Of a DNA stretch of 62,884 bases, positions 16,583 to 24,612 are shown in pieces. The position numbers were made by a program, and so were the translations under genes. The DNA comes from Sulfitobacter litoralis (GTDB lineage: Bacteria; Pseudomonadota; Alphaproteobacteria; Rhodobacterales; Rhodobacteraceae): contig NZ_FNJD01000021.1 in NCBI RefSeq assembly GCF_900103185.1, positions 1 through 62,884 of the forward strand. The letters run 5' to 3'. The notes below the pieces were generated by a model. It worked only from the letters and a program-made list of their open reading frames with translations. It was not told the DNA's origin and ran no database searches. Position 1 is the first letter of the stretch. Every line of letters begins with the position of its first letter.

Positions 16583-17636
16583 AGGGCTCTGATGCACAAA
16601 TCGGCTTAAGGCCGAGGTTCCCCTTTCCCCGGACGGACTTATCCCACAGCTTCCGTGACGGGTATTCCGAGCGCGGTGTAGCCGTTCAGGACGGCGATGC
16701 GGACCTGGAGTTCGGCGACCTGTCGATCGAAGTCCCGTGCCATGAGCCGCTGGCCCAGCAACTTGATACAATGCATCTTTGTCTCGACGCGGCTTCGGCG
16801 GTGGTATCCACTCCATCGTCGCCAGAGCGCGCGGCCCAGGTATTTCGCCGCGCGCAGGGCCTCATTTCGCGCCACGGCTCCGGCGGTGATCGTCTTCCAG
16901 GGCTTCGCGTTCTTGCGGGGCGGGATGACGGCATGGGCACCGCGATCTGCAATCGCATCGTGGCATTTGCGCGTGTCGTAGGCGCCATCAGCCGTAACGC
17001 TACCGATTTCCTGGTCCTGCGGGATTTGGTCGAGAAGGTGGGTAGGATGGGCGCATCACCGATGTGGCTCCCGGTGACTTCGACGGCCCGGATCTCCAAC
17101 GTTTCTTCATCGATCCCAAGGTGGAGCTTGCGCCAGACGCGCCGTTTCGGGCCGCCATGCTTGCGTGCGTGCCACTCGCCTTCACCTTCGACCTTGATCC
17201 CGGTGCTGTCGATCAGCAGGTGCAACGGCCCCTTGGAGCCGCGGTAGGGGATGTTCACGGCCAAGGTCTTCTGGCGGCGAGATAGCGTGCTGAAGTCGGG
17301 CACCGTCCAGTTCAGGCCGACCAGCCGTAGCAGGCTCTCGACGAACCCGGTCGTCTGCCGGAGCGCCATGCCGAACAGCACTTTCATCGAGAGGCACGTC
17401 TGGATAGCGGCATCGCTGTAGGTCTGCTGGCGGCCACGCCTGCCTGTCGGCGCGGCATCCCAGCTCATCTCGGGGTCAAACCAGATCGTCAGCGAGCCCC
17501 GGCGCTTGACTGCTTCATTGTAGGCTGGCCAGTTCCTGGTCTTGTAGGTCGGGGGTATGGGTCTGCTCATGCAGCCTGACTAACAGACTGGATTCGCAAG
17601 GTGAAACCTTCACAGCATTTGCGCAACATGTATAAC
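16583..17636 (-). mobile_element. IS5-family insertion sequence, degenerate
   Basis: A frameshifted IS5-family transposase is flanked by imperfect ends (CTCTGATGCACAAAT near 16584 and an inverted TGTTGCGCAAAT near 17631). The boundaries are approximate. Confidence 0.6.
16639..17570 (-). pseudogene. IS5-family transposase, frameshifted
   Basis: The N-terminal two thirds (MSRPIPPTYKTRNWPAYNEAVKRRG to VTGSHIGDAPILP) and the C-terminal third (ARNEALRAAKYLGRALWRRWSGYHRRSRVETKM... VTEAVG) lie in different frames. The break is near 17040, where CCCACC stands for an expected CCCGACC, so a single G is missing. The protein is homologous to the intact IS5 transposase at 10545-11477. Without the deletion it would be about 310 residues. 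Confidence 0.85.
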
Positions 17637-17882
17637 CGCCCCTTGCGCAAGAGGGTTTCTGGATCAGTTTCGCGCGGTGTCGGGTGCTGACATGTATCCG
17701 GCCTCTGTTGCGGCCATCATCACGCCGCGGGCCCGTATGGTGTTCGCAGGTCGGGTCCAGATCAAAGCCGCGTGCTCGATGGCACTCTGTTGCGCTCTGG
17801 TTCTCCCGATCCCGTCTCACGACCGTGCGCCAAACGTCTCCTTGCCCTCTTCCGCTCCGACGTCCTCGCGACCAGTGACGGC

Positions 17883-18046
17883 TTACGCCGCAGCGGTCGG
17901 AGACTGGTAGGCGCCGCCTCGGGCCATCAGCGCCCAGACGATCCGCGCCATTTTGTTCGCCAGCGCGACCCGCACCAGCATCGGCGGCTTGCGCGTCAGC
18001 ATCTCGCCAAGCCATGTGCCCGGCCGGGCAGCGGCATGAACATGCC
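17883..18046 (-). pseudogene. IS110-family transposase, C-terminal fragment
   Basis: On the minus strand the sequence encodes WLGEMLTRKPPMLVRVALANK and then MARIVWALMARGGAYQSPTAAA before a stop. This is the conserved tail of an IS110 transposase, different from the copy at 14199. The left end of tni element C at 18047 cuts it off. The stretch 17637-17882 beyond its stop shows no gene. Confidence 0.8.
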
Positions 18047-18160
18047 TGTCGCGTAGCCCTTAATTGTGAGATGAGAAATCCAACGAAATCAACGGCCTTG
18101 CTTTGCCCTTAAATATGATATTTTGCCTTTAAACCCGATATTTTTGCCCTTAAACCTGAG
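18047..18160. repeat. Left end of tni element C with four TniA-type repeats
   Basis: GCCCTTAAT follows the TGTCGCG tip, then TTTGCCCTTAAATATGAT, TTTGCCTTTAAACCCGAT and TTTTGCCCTTAAACCTGA follow at roughly 25-50 base intervals. They are inverted copies of the TTAAGGGCAA repeats at the right end. Confidence 0.75.
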
Positions 18161-18177
18161 ACAGGGTTCGCAGCTTC

Positions 18178-19827
18178 GTGTGGCAAATATTGATGGATGA
18201 TGATCGCGAAGACTTCGTTGCCGCTGGTGCTGAGGAGGCGCGCAGGGCGGCCGTTCTGCGTCCGCTTGTTCAGGCATATCTCAAAGGAACTGGCAGTCTG
18301 GAAAGTGGCATCAATGACGCCGTTTGGGAGCTTGGTGTCAGCAGGGCGACTGTCTGGCGCTGGATAAAGCGTCTGGCCGAAGAGGGTGGGCGCACCAGCG
18401 CGCTGGCTTCTCGGAAACGGGGCCGCCCGACTGGTACAACCTTGATATCCGGCAAGGTGGAAGCGGTGATCGAAGAACATCTTCGCCGTTATTTCTTACG
18501 GCGGGAACGCCCAAGCCTGTCGCGCATCGTGACAGAAATCCGAAGCGCGTGCTGGCAGCAGGGCTTGCAACCGCCGACACGTCGGACGGTTCAGCGCAGG
18601 CTGGATGCAATGGATGCCCGTGAAATTGCCAAGGCACGCGAAGGCGCAAAGGCGGCCCGCCAGAAATTTGCGCCGGTCGTAGGCGACAACAAGGCAAACC
18701 GGCCACTGGAGGTCGTGCAAATCGACCATACGCCTGCGGACATCATTCTCGTCGACAGTTTTGAACGCAAACCAATTGGGCGGCCTTGGGTCACGCTGGC
18801 GATCGACGTCGCAACGCGGATGGTGACCGGATATTACACCTCTCTCGAGGCACCTTCGCGTCTGTCGGTGGCGCTTTGCCTGACACAGGCTGTGGCCCCC
18901 AAGGCGGAACTTCTGGCGGAATTGGTGCGCAATGTTCCTTGGCCCGCGCAGGGTAAACCGCATAGCATCCACGTCGATAACGGGCGCGATTTCCGGTCGC
19001 ATGCCTTTCGGTCGGCATGTGCGGAATGGGGGATCGATCTGGTCTATCGGCCGCCAGGCAGTCCTCATTTCGGAGGGCACATCGAACGATTGATCGGCAC
19101 GATGATGGGGGCCGTGCACCTGTTGCCTGGAACAACGCAATCCTCGGTCGTGGCCAAGGGCGACTATGACGCCGAGGGCATGGCCACGATGACCTTAAGC
19201 GACTTCGATCGCTGGTTTGCTCTGGAAATCTGCCGCTACAACAACAGCATTCATTCAAGTCTTGGCTGCACGCCCGTTGCCAAATGGGAGGCGCTCTCAG
19301 AGCAAATGATGGGCGATATCCCCTTCGAGATTGAAGCCTTTCGGGTGAGCTTTCTGCCAAGTGAACTGCGCAAGGTCAGGCGTGACGGCATCCATCTGTT
19401 CCAGATACGGTACTGGTCCGATGCGCTTGCAGGCCACATCGGGCGCGGGGATGGAAAGGTGGTCGTCCGCTACGACCCTCGCGACCTCTCGGTGATCTGG
19501 GTCGAACTGGATAATGACCGATACGTCGAAGCTCGGTACCGAAACCTGGAAATTCCGCCTGTGTCGCTCTGGGAATATCGCGAAGCCATGAGGAATGCCC
19601 GTGCCCTTGGCAAGTCCGGGTCCAATGAGCTGGTCCTGGCTGAGCTGATCCGACAGCAACGCCAAATCGAGTCTGAAAGCCGGAGCCTGACGAGGGCCGA
19701 ACGCCGATCCCGTGAAAGAAAAGGGACATTGGAGGGCGCCAACTCGGCCGTCTCAACAACCGAAGGGCTGCGCGCGATCGATACGGGTGATACATCGCGC
19801 CCATTGTTCAAGGTGGAGAGATGGTGA
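18178..19827 (+). CDS. tniA: TniA transposase (DDE, TnsB/MuA-like)
   Basis: The 549-residue transposase has N-terminal helix-turn-helix domains (DAVWELGVSRATVWRWIKRL, residues about 47-66) and a DD35E catalytic core: D183 in VQIDHTPAD, D267 in HVDNGRDF and E303 in FGGHIERLIG. A C-terminal Mu-type beta-barrel and the KVERW end follow. It cuts and joins transposon ends in Tn5053-type elements. The listed start is GTG; an ATG five codons later is equally possible. It is followed one base later by tniB. Confidence 0.92.
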   Translation: MWQILMDDDREDFVAAGAEEARRAAVLRPLVQAYLKGTGSLESGINDAVWELGVSRATVWRWIKRLAEEGGRTSALASRKRGRPTGTTLISGKVEAVIEEHLRRYFLRRERPSLSRIVTEIRSACWQQGLQPPTRRTVQRRLDAMDAREIAKAREGAKAARQKFAPVVGDNKANRPLEVVQIDHTPADIILVDSFERKPIGRPWVTLAIDVATRMVTGYYTSLEAPSRLSVALCLTQAVAPKAELLAELVRNVPWPAQGKPHSIHVDNGRDFRSHAFRSACAEWGIDLVYRPPGSPHFGGHIERLIGTMMGAVHLLPGTTQSSVVAKGDYDAEGMATMTLSDFDRWFALEICRYNNSIHSSLGCTPVAKWEALSEQMMGDIPFEIEAFRVSFLPSELRKVRRDGIHLFQIRYWSDALAGHIGRGDGKVVVRYDPRDLSVIWVELDNDRYVEARYRNLEIPPVSLWEYREAMRNARALGKSGSNELVLAELIRQQRQIESESRSLTRAERRSRERKGTLEGANSAVSTTEGLRAIDTGDTSRPLFKVERW

Positions 19828-19828
19828 A

Positions 19829-20710
19829 TTGAGGGCAGGAAAAACAGAGGAAGACGGTCGGATCACCCTCATTCAATCGGATATCTGGATTGGCTTTCCG
19901 CGGGCCGAACAAGTTCTGGACCGTTTGCAGTGTATGATCGAAGCGCCAAGGCAAACCCGTATGCCTGGCCTTCTTGTGCATGGCGCGTCCGGGATCGGAA
20001 AGACGATGATCGCCCGCAATCTTTCGCGCAGATATGCACCGGAATATGACCCAGCATCGGGAATTACGCGAACGCCGCTGTTACTGTTACAAGCACCACC
20101 AGCTCCCGACGAACGACGGTTCTATCTGCACATCCTGGCGACCGTCGGGGCACCGGCCACGGCACTGAGCGCGCGCGCTCAAAATGTGGCCTCCCTCGAA
20201 GTCCGTGTCGTCGCGCTCTTGCGCGACCTTGGCCTGCGGATGATCATGATCGACGAAGTCCACAACCTCTTGGCCGGGACCCACCGCGAACAGCGCCGCT
20301 TTCTCAATGTTCTGCGGTATCTCAGCAATGAACTCGAAGTGTCGCTGGTCTGCCTGGGGGTCAGCGAGGCCGTCGATGCCATCCGTGGTGATATCCAGCT
20401 TGCCAGGCGGCTGGACGAACATCACCTTCCAAACTGGCGCGACGACGCCGAGTTCTCGGACATGATCCAGACACTCATCGCGGCAATGCCCCTCGAGAAG
20501 AAATCCAATCTGAAGGTCAAGTCACTAAAGCAGATACTTGCGCTGACCGGCGGGGTGACCTCGCGCATCTTCGCCCTGATCAAGGATCTTTCCATCGACG
20601 CCATTGTCACAGGTGATGAATGCATCACCGATGACGCAATCGCAAAATGGACGCCGGTTTGGTCGCGCCATGCGAACCCCCATCGGCGGCTCGAGAAGTC
20701 CGGGGTGTGA
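19829..20710 (+). CDS. tniB: TniB/TnsC-like AAA ATPase (element C)
   Basis: The 293-residue ATPase carries Walker A GASGIGKTM, Walker B RMIMIDEVHN and the LGVSEAVDAIRGDIQLARRLDEH segment. It would carry target information from TniQ to TniA. The start is taken as TTG, one base after the tniA stop, because no ATG in this frame lies early enough and copy A shows the same TTG. Its end overlaps tniQ by four bases. Confidence 0.88.
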   Translation: MRAGKTEEDGRITLIQSDIWIGFPRAEQVLDRLQCMIEAPRQTRMPGLLVHGASGIGKTMIARNLSRRYAPEYDPASGITRTPLLLLQAPPAPDERRFYLHILATVGAPATALSARAQNVASLEVRVVALLRDLGLRMIMIDEVHNLLAGTHREQRRFLNVLRYLSNELEVSLVCLGVSEAVDAIRGDIQLARRLDEHHLPNWRDDAEFSDMIQTLIAAMPLEKKSNLKVKSLKQILALTGGVTSRIFALIKDLSIDAIVTGDECITDDAIAKWTPVWSRHANPHRRLEKSGV

Positions 20711-21498
20711 AGCCGCACCCGCTGCCCAAGACTGTCGCGCCGCTGCCCGACGAGTTGTTGTCAGGTTGGTTGTCTAGGCTAGCGGCGGCCAACTACTGTG
20801 ATGATGCGGAACTACTGGCTCATCTCAGAATCGATACCGCGCATGGCACCGCCTTGAACTTCAACGTCGACGCGGCTGCGGCGGCGAAGATTGCCAACGC
20901 CGCACGGGTTGATCCAGATGTTGTGCGATCTTTGACCTTTCCAGCAATGACGACACGAGAAGCCTCGCTGACGGCCCAGATGCCATTCCAGCATTGCCTG
21001 CAATGCTCCAGAGAGGGCCTTTCGCTCAAGCATTGGAGGCGAGCCTGGGCATTCGACTGCCAGGTTTGCGGGACGAGACTTGTGCCGACGCTCGGCAAGC
21101 TCAGTGGCGAACAGATGCCCGAAAAGCTGATAAATCGTGCGCGCAACGGCGCCGCGCGGCTTGAATACGCCGCGCGATTACGCAGCCCCAAGCAACTTCG
21201 GCGCGCAATGCGCGCGGTCACCTTTGCCGTATCATTAAAGGCCTTCCGCGGAGATCCGTTATACGCTCTTCAGAGCCACAGGCCGGAAGTAAGGCTGTTT
21301 GGCCTTGCTGCAATTGATGCAGCCCAATCCCGTCCACTGGTCAAAGCGGCCATCTCAAGCTCCTGCATCGACGACTATGCAAGGGTTGCTCTATTGCGCG
21401 CCTTCGATAAGGAGCCACGTCTGCTTGCCGCGGTTGATCACATCGCCCGGCAGCGCGCGAAAAGCATAGGCGCGATAGCAGTCGAATCTCATAATTAA
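20707..21498 (+). CDS. tniQ: TniQ target-selection protein (element C)
   Basis: The 263-residue protein has the LPDELLSGWLSRLAA signature and zinc-ribbon cysteines FQHCLQCS and FDCQVCGTRL. It begins at a GTG overlapping the tniB stop. TniQ is a TnsD relative that recognises the insertion site. The gene runs right up to the element end, leaving no room for cargo or a resolvase gene. Confidence 0.88.
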   Translation: MKPHPLPKTVAPLPDELLSGWLSRLAAANYCDDAELLAHLRIDTAHGTALNFNVDAAAAAKIANAARVDPDVVRSLTFPAMTTREASLTAQMPFQHCLQCSREGLSLKHWRRAWAFDCQVCGTRLVPTLGKLSGEQMPEKLINRARNGAARLEYAARLRSPKQLRRAMRAVTFAVSLKAFRGDPLYALQSHRPEVRLFGLAAIDAAQSRPLVKAAISSSCIDDYARVALLRAFDKEPRLLAAVDHIARQRAKSIGAIAVESHN

Positions 21499-21552
21499 GG
21501 GCAAAAAATATCCCCGAACGCGTCGTGTCTCAGATTTAAGGGCAACGCGACA
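21494..21552. repeat. Right end of tni element C
   Basis: TTAAGGGCAAAAAATATC and ATTTAAGGGCAACGCGACA, ending at 21552. The end is virtually identical to that of element B. Confidence 0.8.
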
Positions 21553-21824
21553 GCAGAGGTGACGCTATTTGAAGCGCCTTGCTGGGTCCCAAGACGGGCG
21601 ATCGTATTCAACGCCCATCTTACTACCTTGGTATCACGCGCGTTTACGGCCAAATATCCAGCTTGGATCTCAAAATCGCGCCTTGCCTCGGGCGATAGGG
21701 CCTGCCCACCCCTATATCGGCGGCAGAGGTCTTGGAGGGCCGTTTTCTGCCGCCGGGTATCTTGGCTTTCGAGTTCGAACTTTAAAAAGGCGGCCTCAAG
21801 GTTGCTAATTCTACCTCTGCGCAA
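21495..21824 (-). pseudogene. Small helical partner of the HARE-HTH gene, truncated by tni element C
   Basis: About 90 native residues are visible (SNLEAAFLKFELESQDTRRQ... DFEIQAGYLAVNARDTKVVRWALNTIARLG) before the frame enters the transposon end at 21552 and stops inside it. The helical repeat look, especially DTKVVRWALNTIARLG, suggests a HEAT-like protein. It overlaps the upstream HARE-HTH gene by 14 bases, so the two were co-expressed. The missing C-terminus could be long. Function is unknown. Confidence 0.55.
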
Positions 21825-22746
21825 ACCCTACCCTATCCTTTGCAGCAAGTAAGCCTAGGATGTGTGCGCTCCAAGGTTCGAAATCGTCAATGTCGTTTGG
21901 AAGAGCTCTAGTATGAATCCAGTCTGGATCATTAAGTGAGAGGCGTTTCGTTGTTGGCTCGAACCATTCGGGACTTTCCCACGTGACAACTATCACCAAA
22001 TCGAGTTGGCCATCCATGTCGGTAAGGGCTGTCACGCACTCAATCTTAGGAGACTGCTCCACAGAACGCTCGAAAGTGGCAAGGGACAAGTCGAGGTCCT
22101 GTTGAAGAACGGCGACGGAGCAGTCTTGAATACCTAGGCGGTCCGTTGAAAAAAGCGAGGCGTCTTCTGCTGCGAGCGCTCCAGGAAAACCTATTGACCG
22201 ACGGTTGGCGAACGTGTCGCGATCATCGCGGTAGCGTCCGATCCGGTAGGCTAGGATCTGGTCACGTTTTCGAACGACTGAAAAGGTCCAGATCGCACAA
22301 TACCCATCTTTTTTCATGTCTTCGGGGTGCATCGTGGTGATCGAGTTGGAGCCGTTTAATCGTTCAGCGAACTCCGACATTGAAATGGTAGTGTTTTCAA
22401 GCGATGCTGCCATTGTATAGCGAATGGCGAGGCTGTCGGGCCGTTTGAGGTCGCGGGTCCGCCGCCGAGCGGGGAACTCAACCTTCCATTTCGATGGAAA
22501 ATCTGGATCGGTTAGAAATTCCTTCAGCGCGAACTGCCCAGGCTCGGTTCGATAGAACGAAGATCCTTCGCGCGCTCGGAGAATATCTTCACTCAAACGC
22601 GCCTGTAAGGTTTTCTGCTGAGTTCTTCCGTGGAGATGCTCGGGAAGGATTTCCGCTTTGCGGGCAGCATCAAGGATGGACTTCGCCCCCATCGGGCGTC
22701 GCCGCGCCCGCAGTACGACCTTCGCGATATCCAAATATGAATCCAC
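21811..22746 (-). CDS. HARE-HTH domain protein
   Basis: The 311-residue protein starts at a GTG five bases after GGAGG. Residues about 1-75 (SYLDIAKVVLRARRRPMGAKSILDAARKAEILPEHLHGRT... GSSFYRTEPGQFAL) form a HARE-HTH winged helix, a module known from RNA polymerase delta and from restriction and chromatin proteins. The remaining 230 residues (RYTMAASLENTTISMSEFAERLNG... VIVVTWESPEWFEPTTKRL) are not recognised. It sits beside an hsdR remnant and a truncated helical partner, so a defence role is plausible but unproved. The 309 bases up to 23056 hold only spacer for the divergent genes. Confidence 0.6.
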   Translation of the reverse strand: MDSYLDIAKVVLRARRRPMGAKSILDAARKAEILPEHLHGRTQQKTLQARLSEDILRAREGSSFYRTEPGQFALKEFLTDPDFPSKWKVEFPARRRTRDLKRPDSLAIRYTMAASLENTTISMSEFAERLNGSNSITTMHPEDMKKDGYCAIWTFSVVRKRDQILAYRIGRYRDDRDTFANRRSIGFPGALAAEDASLFSTDRLGIQDCSVAVLQQDLDLSLATFERSVEQSPKIECVTALTDMDGQLDLVIVVTWESPEWFEPTTKRLSLNDPDWIHTRALPNDIDDFEPWSAHILGLLAAKDRVGFAQR

Positions 22747-23055
22747 AGCGCCTCCAGCTTCACTATGGAGGATTGGCTTGGGAGGCGCAATCTACGAGAA
22801 GGCCTTGACTGGCGATTACGGCGGCTTGGCGTCGACCAAAGGCACTTCGGTAAATTCATCAGATCATATGTTTGCGTTGCAACAAGTTGATTTTCCTGAG
22901 TTATTTGCCGCTGAATTTCTGGACATTGCTGCGTCGAGCGAGCGAAACAAAATCGAAACAGGACCAAACCTAACTGTCGGCCGCTGTTCGTTGGGAGTGC
23001 GCTTATTGCGGGCGATCGTCATGATTGCGATTGTACAAAAAGTATAAGTGTCTTC

Positions 23056-23759
23056 GTGTCAAAATCCGCAAACCAGAACCCCGAACAGGTCGCTCCCGAT
23101 CAGATTGACAAGCGACTGCTGGCTGCAGGTTGGGTGGTGCAGGATAAGGTGTCGCTTAATCCCAGTGCGGCCTCGGGAGTAGCGGTGCGGGAATATCCGA
23201 CGGACACTGGACCGGCCGACTATGTCCTTTTCGTCGACGGTCGTGCTGTCGGCGTGGTCGAGGCGAAACCGGACAGCTTGGGTGAGCGTCTGACAACGGT
23301 AGAGGAGCAATCCTCAGGTTATGCGACTGCTAAGTTGAAATGGGTCGCCGGCGCGGAGCCGTTGCCGTTTATTTACGAGAGCACCGCCGTCGTCACCCGG
23401 TTCCCGACGGCCGAGATCCGCACCCCCGGTCACGCGAGGTATTCACGTTTCACCGTACTGAAACGCTGAAGGCATGGCGCAATGATCCGTTGTCCCTGCG
23501 GTCCGGGTTGCAGACGCTGCCGCACCTGAAAACCGACGGCCTGCGCGCGTGCCAGATCACGGCGATCACCAATCTCGAAACGTCATTGCAACGCGGTAAG
23601 CCCCGTGCGCTGGCGCAAATGGCCACCGGGTCAGGTAAGACGTTCACTGCCATCACCGAGGACCTCGACAACCTCCCGGAACCAGATGTCTTGATGTCCG
23701 AGATTATGGAAAACTTGGAAGCAGCGATGGAGCAGTTCGCGGCGGCCAGCCGGGCTTAA
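23056..23759 (+). pseudogene. hsdR: Type I restriction endonuclease HsdR, internally deleted and frameshifted
   Basis: The first frame encodes the HsdR N-terminus (IDKRLLAAGWVVQDK, then ADYVLFVDGRAVGVVEAKPDS with the nuclease D, E and K). After a frameshift near 23430 the next frame gives LRACQITAITNLE and the Walker A MATGSGKTFTAI. It then jumps directly to an HsdR-like C-terminus (EIMENLEAAMEQFAAASRA). Most of the helicase motor is gone. No hsdM or hsdS lies nearby, so it is a dead remnant. Confidence 0.8.
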
Positions 23760-23799
23760 ACTGAAATGGTGTTCACGGATCAAATAGGAAAAAATTAAA

Positions 23800-23975
23800 C
23801 TCTGGAAATATCACCATCGCGCAGAAATGAAAGTGCAGCAATGAGCCCCGGTCGCTCGGTCTTGGCACCAGAGACACCGCGGTCTTCAAAGATGTGGGCA
23901 GCCCCGACGGCATTCAAAGCGTCAAGCTGAAGGGAGATCTTGCTCTGCAGTCAAGACCCTCGCGTATCCAATGAG
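23800..23975 (-). pseudogene. Resolvase/invertase N-terminal remnant
   Basis: On the minus strand LIGYARVLTAEQD is followed, after a frameshift, by QLDALNAVGAAHIFEDRGVS and GAKTERPGLIAALSFLRDGDI. This is the N-terminal catalytic domain of a Tn3-type serine recombinase. No start codon and no downstream part remain. The region from here to 24247 contains nothing else I recognise. Confidence 0.7.
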
Positions 23976-24247
23976 GGACAAGATTTTCCTCTAGGCTTGG
24001 GTAGGGTCATGAGGCGTCTCCGACAAACCTATCTGTCCGCAAACCCATTCAAAAATCAAGTTGTCCAAGAACACGGTGCGAAGGCATTTTAGGACTGCCT
24101 TTGCGCTTGTCCATCAAACGCACGTTGGATGGATCAAGCCTTGTACAGCGTTAATCAGGTTAGGCTCATCCGAATGAGCAGCTGCCAGAGCGAGAGGCAG
24201 ATACTTCTGATTTAGCACTTAGAAGCTTGGAGTGTTGCAGTTTGACA

Positions 24248-24278
24248 AGATGACCGGAGAACGCTCCGATCATCTTTT
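24248..24278 (-). terminator. Hairpin downstream of sorB
   Basis: AGATGACCGGA and TCCGATCATCT form an 11-base stem with one mismatch around a six-base loop, 20 bases after the sorB stop. The T-run is on the plus-strand side, so it is a weaker terminator for the minus strand. Confidence 0.45.
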
Positions 24279-24296
24279 ACTTGGGTTTCGTAAACT

Positions 24297-24602
24297 CTAG
24301 TACTGTGCGGCCAGATACGCAGCGATGATATCGCCATCCTCTTCGGTAATTGGCGCACCGTAGATTGCGATCATCTTGTGTACTTCGGCCTTCCAGAAGT
24401 CAGGGCCTTTGCCGGGAGGCTGGTATTCGATGTAATCGGTCGAATGGCAGGTTATGCAATTGGCTTCGGCCACATCTGATCCGTCTCCGGCGCGGAACAC
24501 GACGGAGCCATCATAGGGCATGTCATAGATGACGGAATCCGCGATGGCGGCTTGGGCCAGGAAGGTCAGTCCAGCCAAAGCGGCTATGTGAAAGGTTTTC
24601 AT
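24297..24602 (-). CDS. sorB: SorB-like monoheme cytochrome c
   Basis: The 101-residue protein has a signal peptide (KTFHIAALAGLTFLAQAAIA) and one heme-binding CITCH motif (EANCITCHSTDYIEYQPPG), then FWKAEVHKMIAIYGAPI with the axial methionine and EEDGDIIAAYLAAQY. It matches the small cytochrome subunit of sulfite dehydrogenases, which takes electrons from the molybdenum subunit. I start at the second of two ATGs (24602) because the GAGGAG ribosome site is six bases away from it. It directly follows sorA. Confidence 0.8.
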   Translation of the reverse strand: MKTFHIAALAGLTFLAQAAIADSVIYDMPYDGSVVFRAGDGSDVAEANCITCHSTDYIEYQPPGKGPDFWKAEVHKMIAIYGAPITEEDGDIIAAYLAAQY

Positions 24603-24612
24603 TGTCATCTCC

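Larger units (their letters stand above)
18047..21552 (+). mobile_element. Complete cargo-free tniABQ transposon (element C)
   Basis: The element starts TGTCGCGTAGCCCTTAA at 18047 and ends with the inverse (TTAAGGGCAACGCGACA) at 21552. It contains only tniA, tniB and tniQ, packed between the ends. Four TTGCC(C/T)TTAA repeats occupy the left end and two the right end, the asymmetry expected of Tn7/Tn5053-type elements. No resolvase and no cargo are present. Flanking 5-mers (ATGCC and GCAGA) differ, so the surroundings have been rearranged. Confidence 0.8.

Noticed and set aside
16639..17570. Programmed frameshift in the IS5 transposase
   Set aside because: The break lacks a slippery run and is explained by one missing G; intact relatives have a single frame.
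10478..21552. CRISPR-associated transposon, suggested by tniB and tniQ
   Set aside because: No cas gene and no repeat-spacer array are present; the element carries nothing but tniA, tniB and tniQ.
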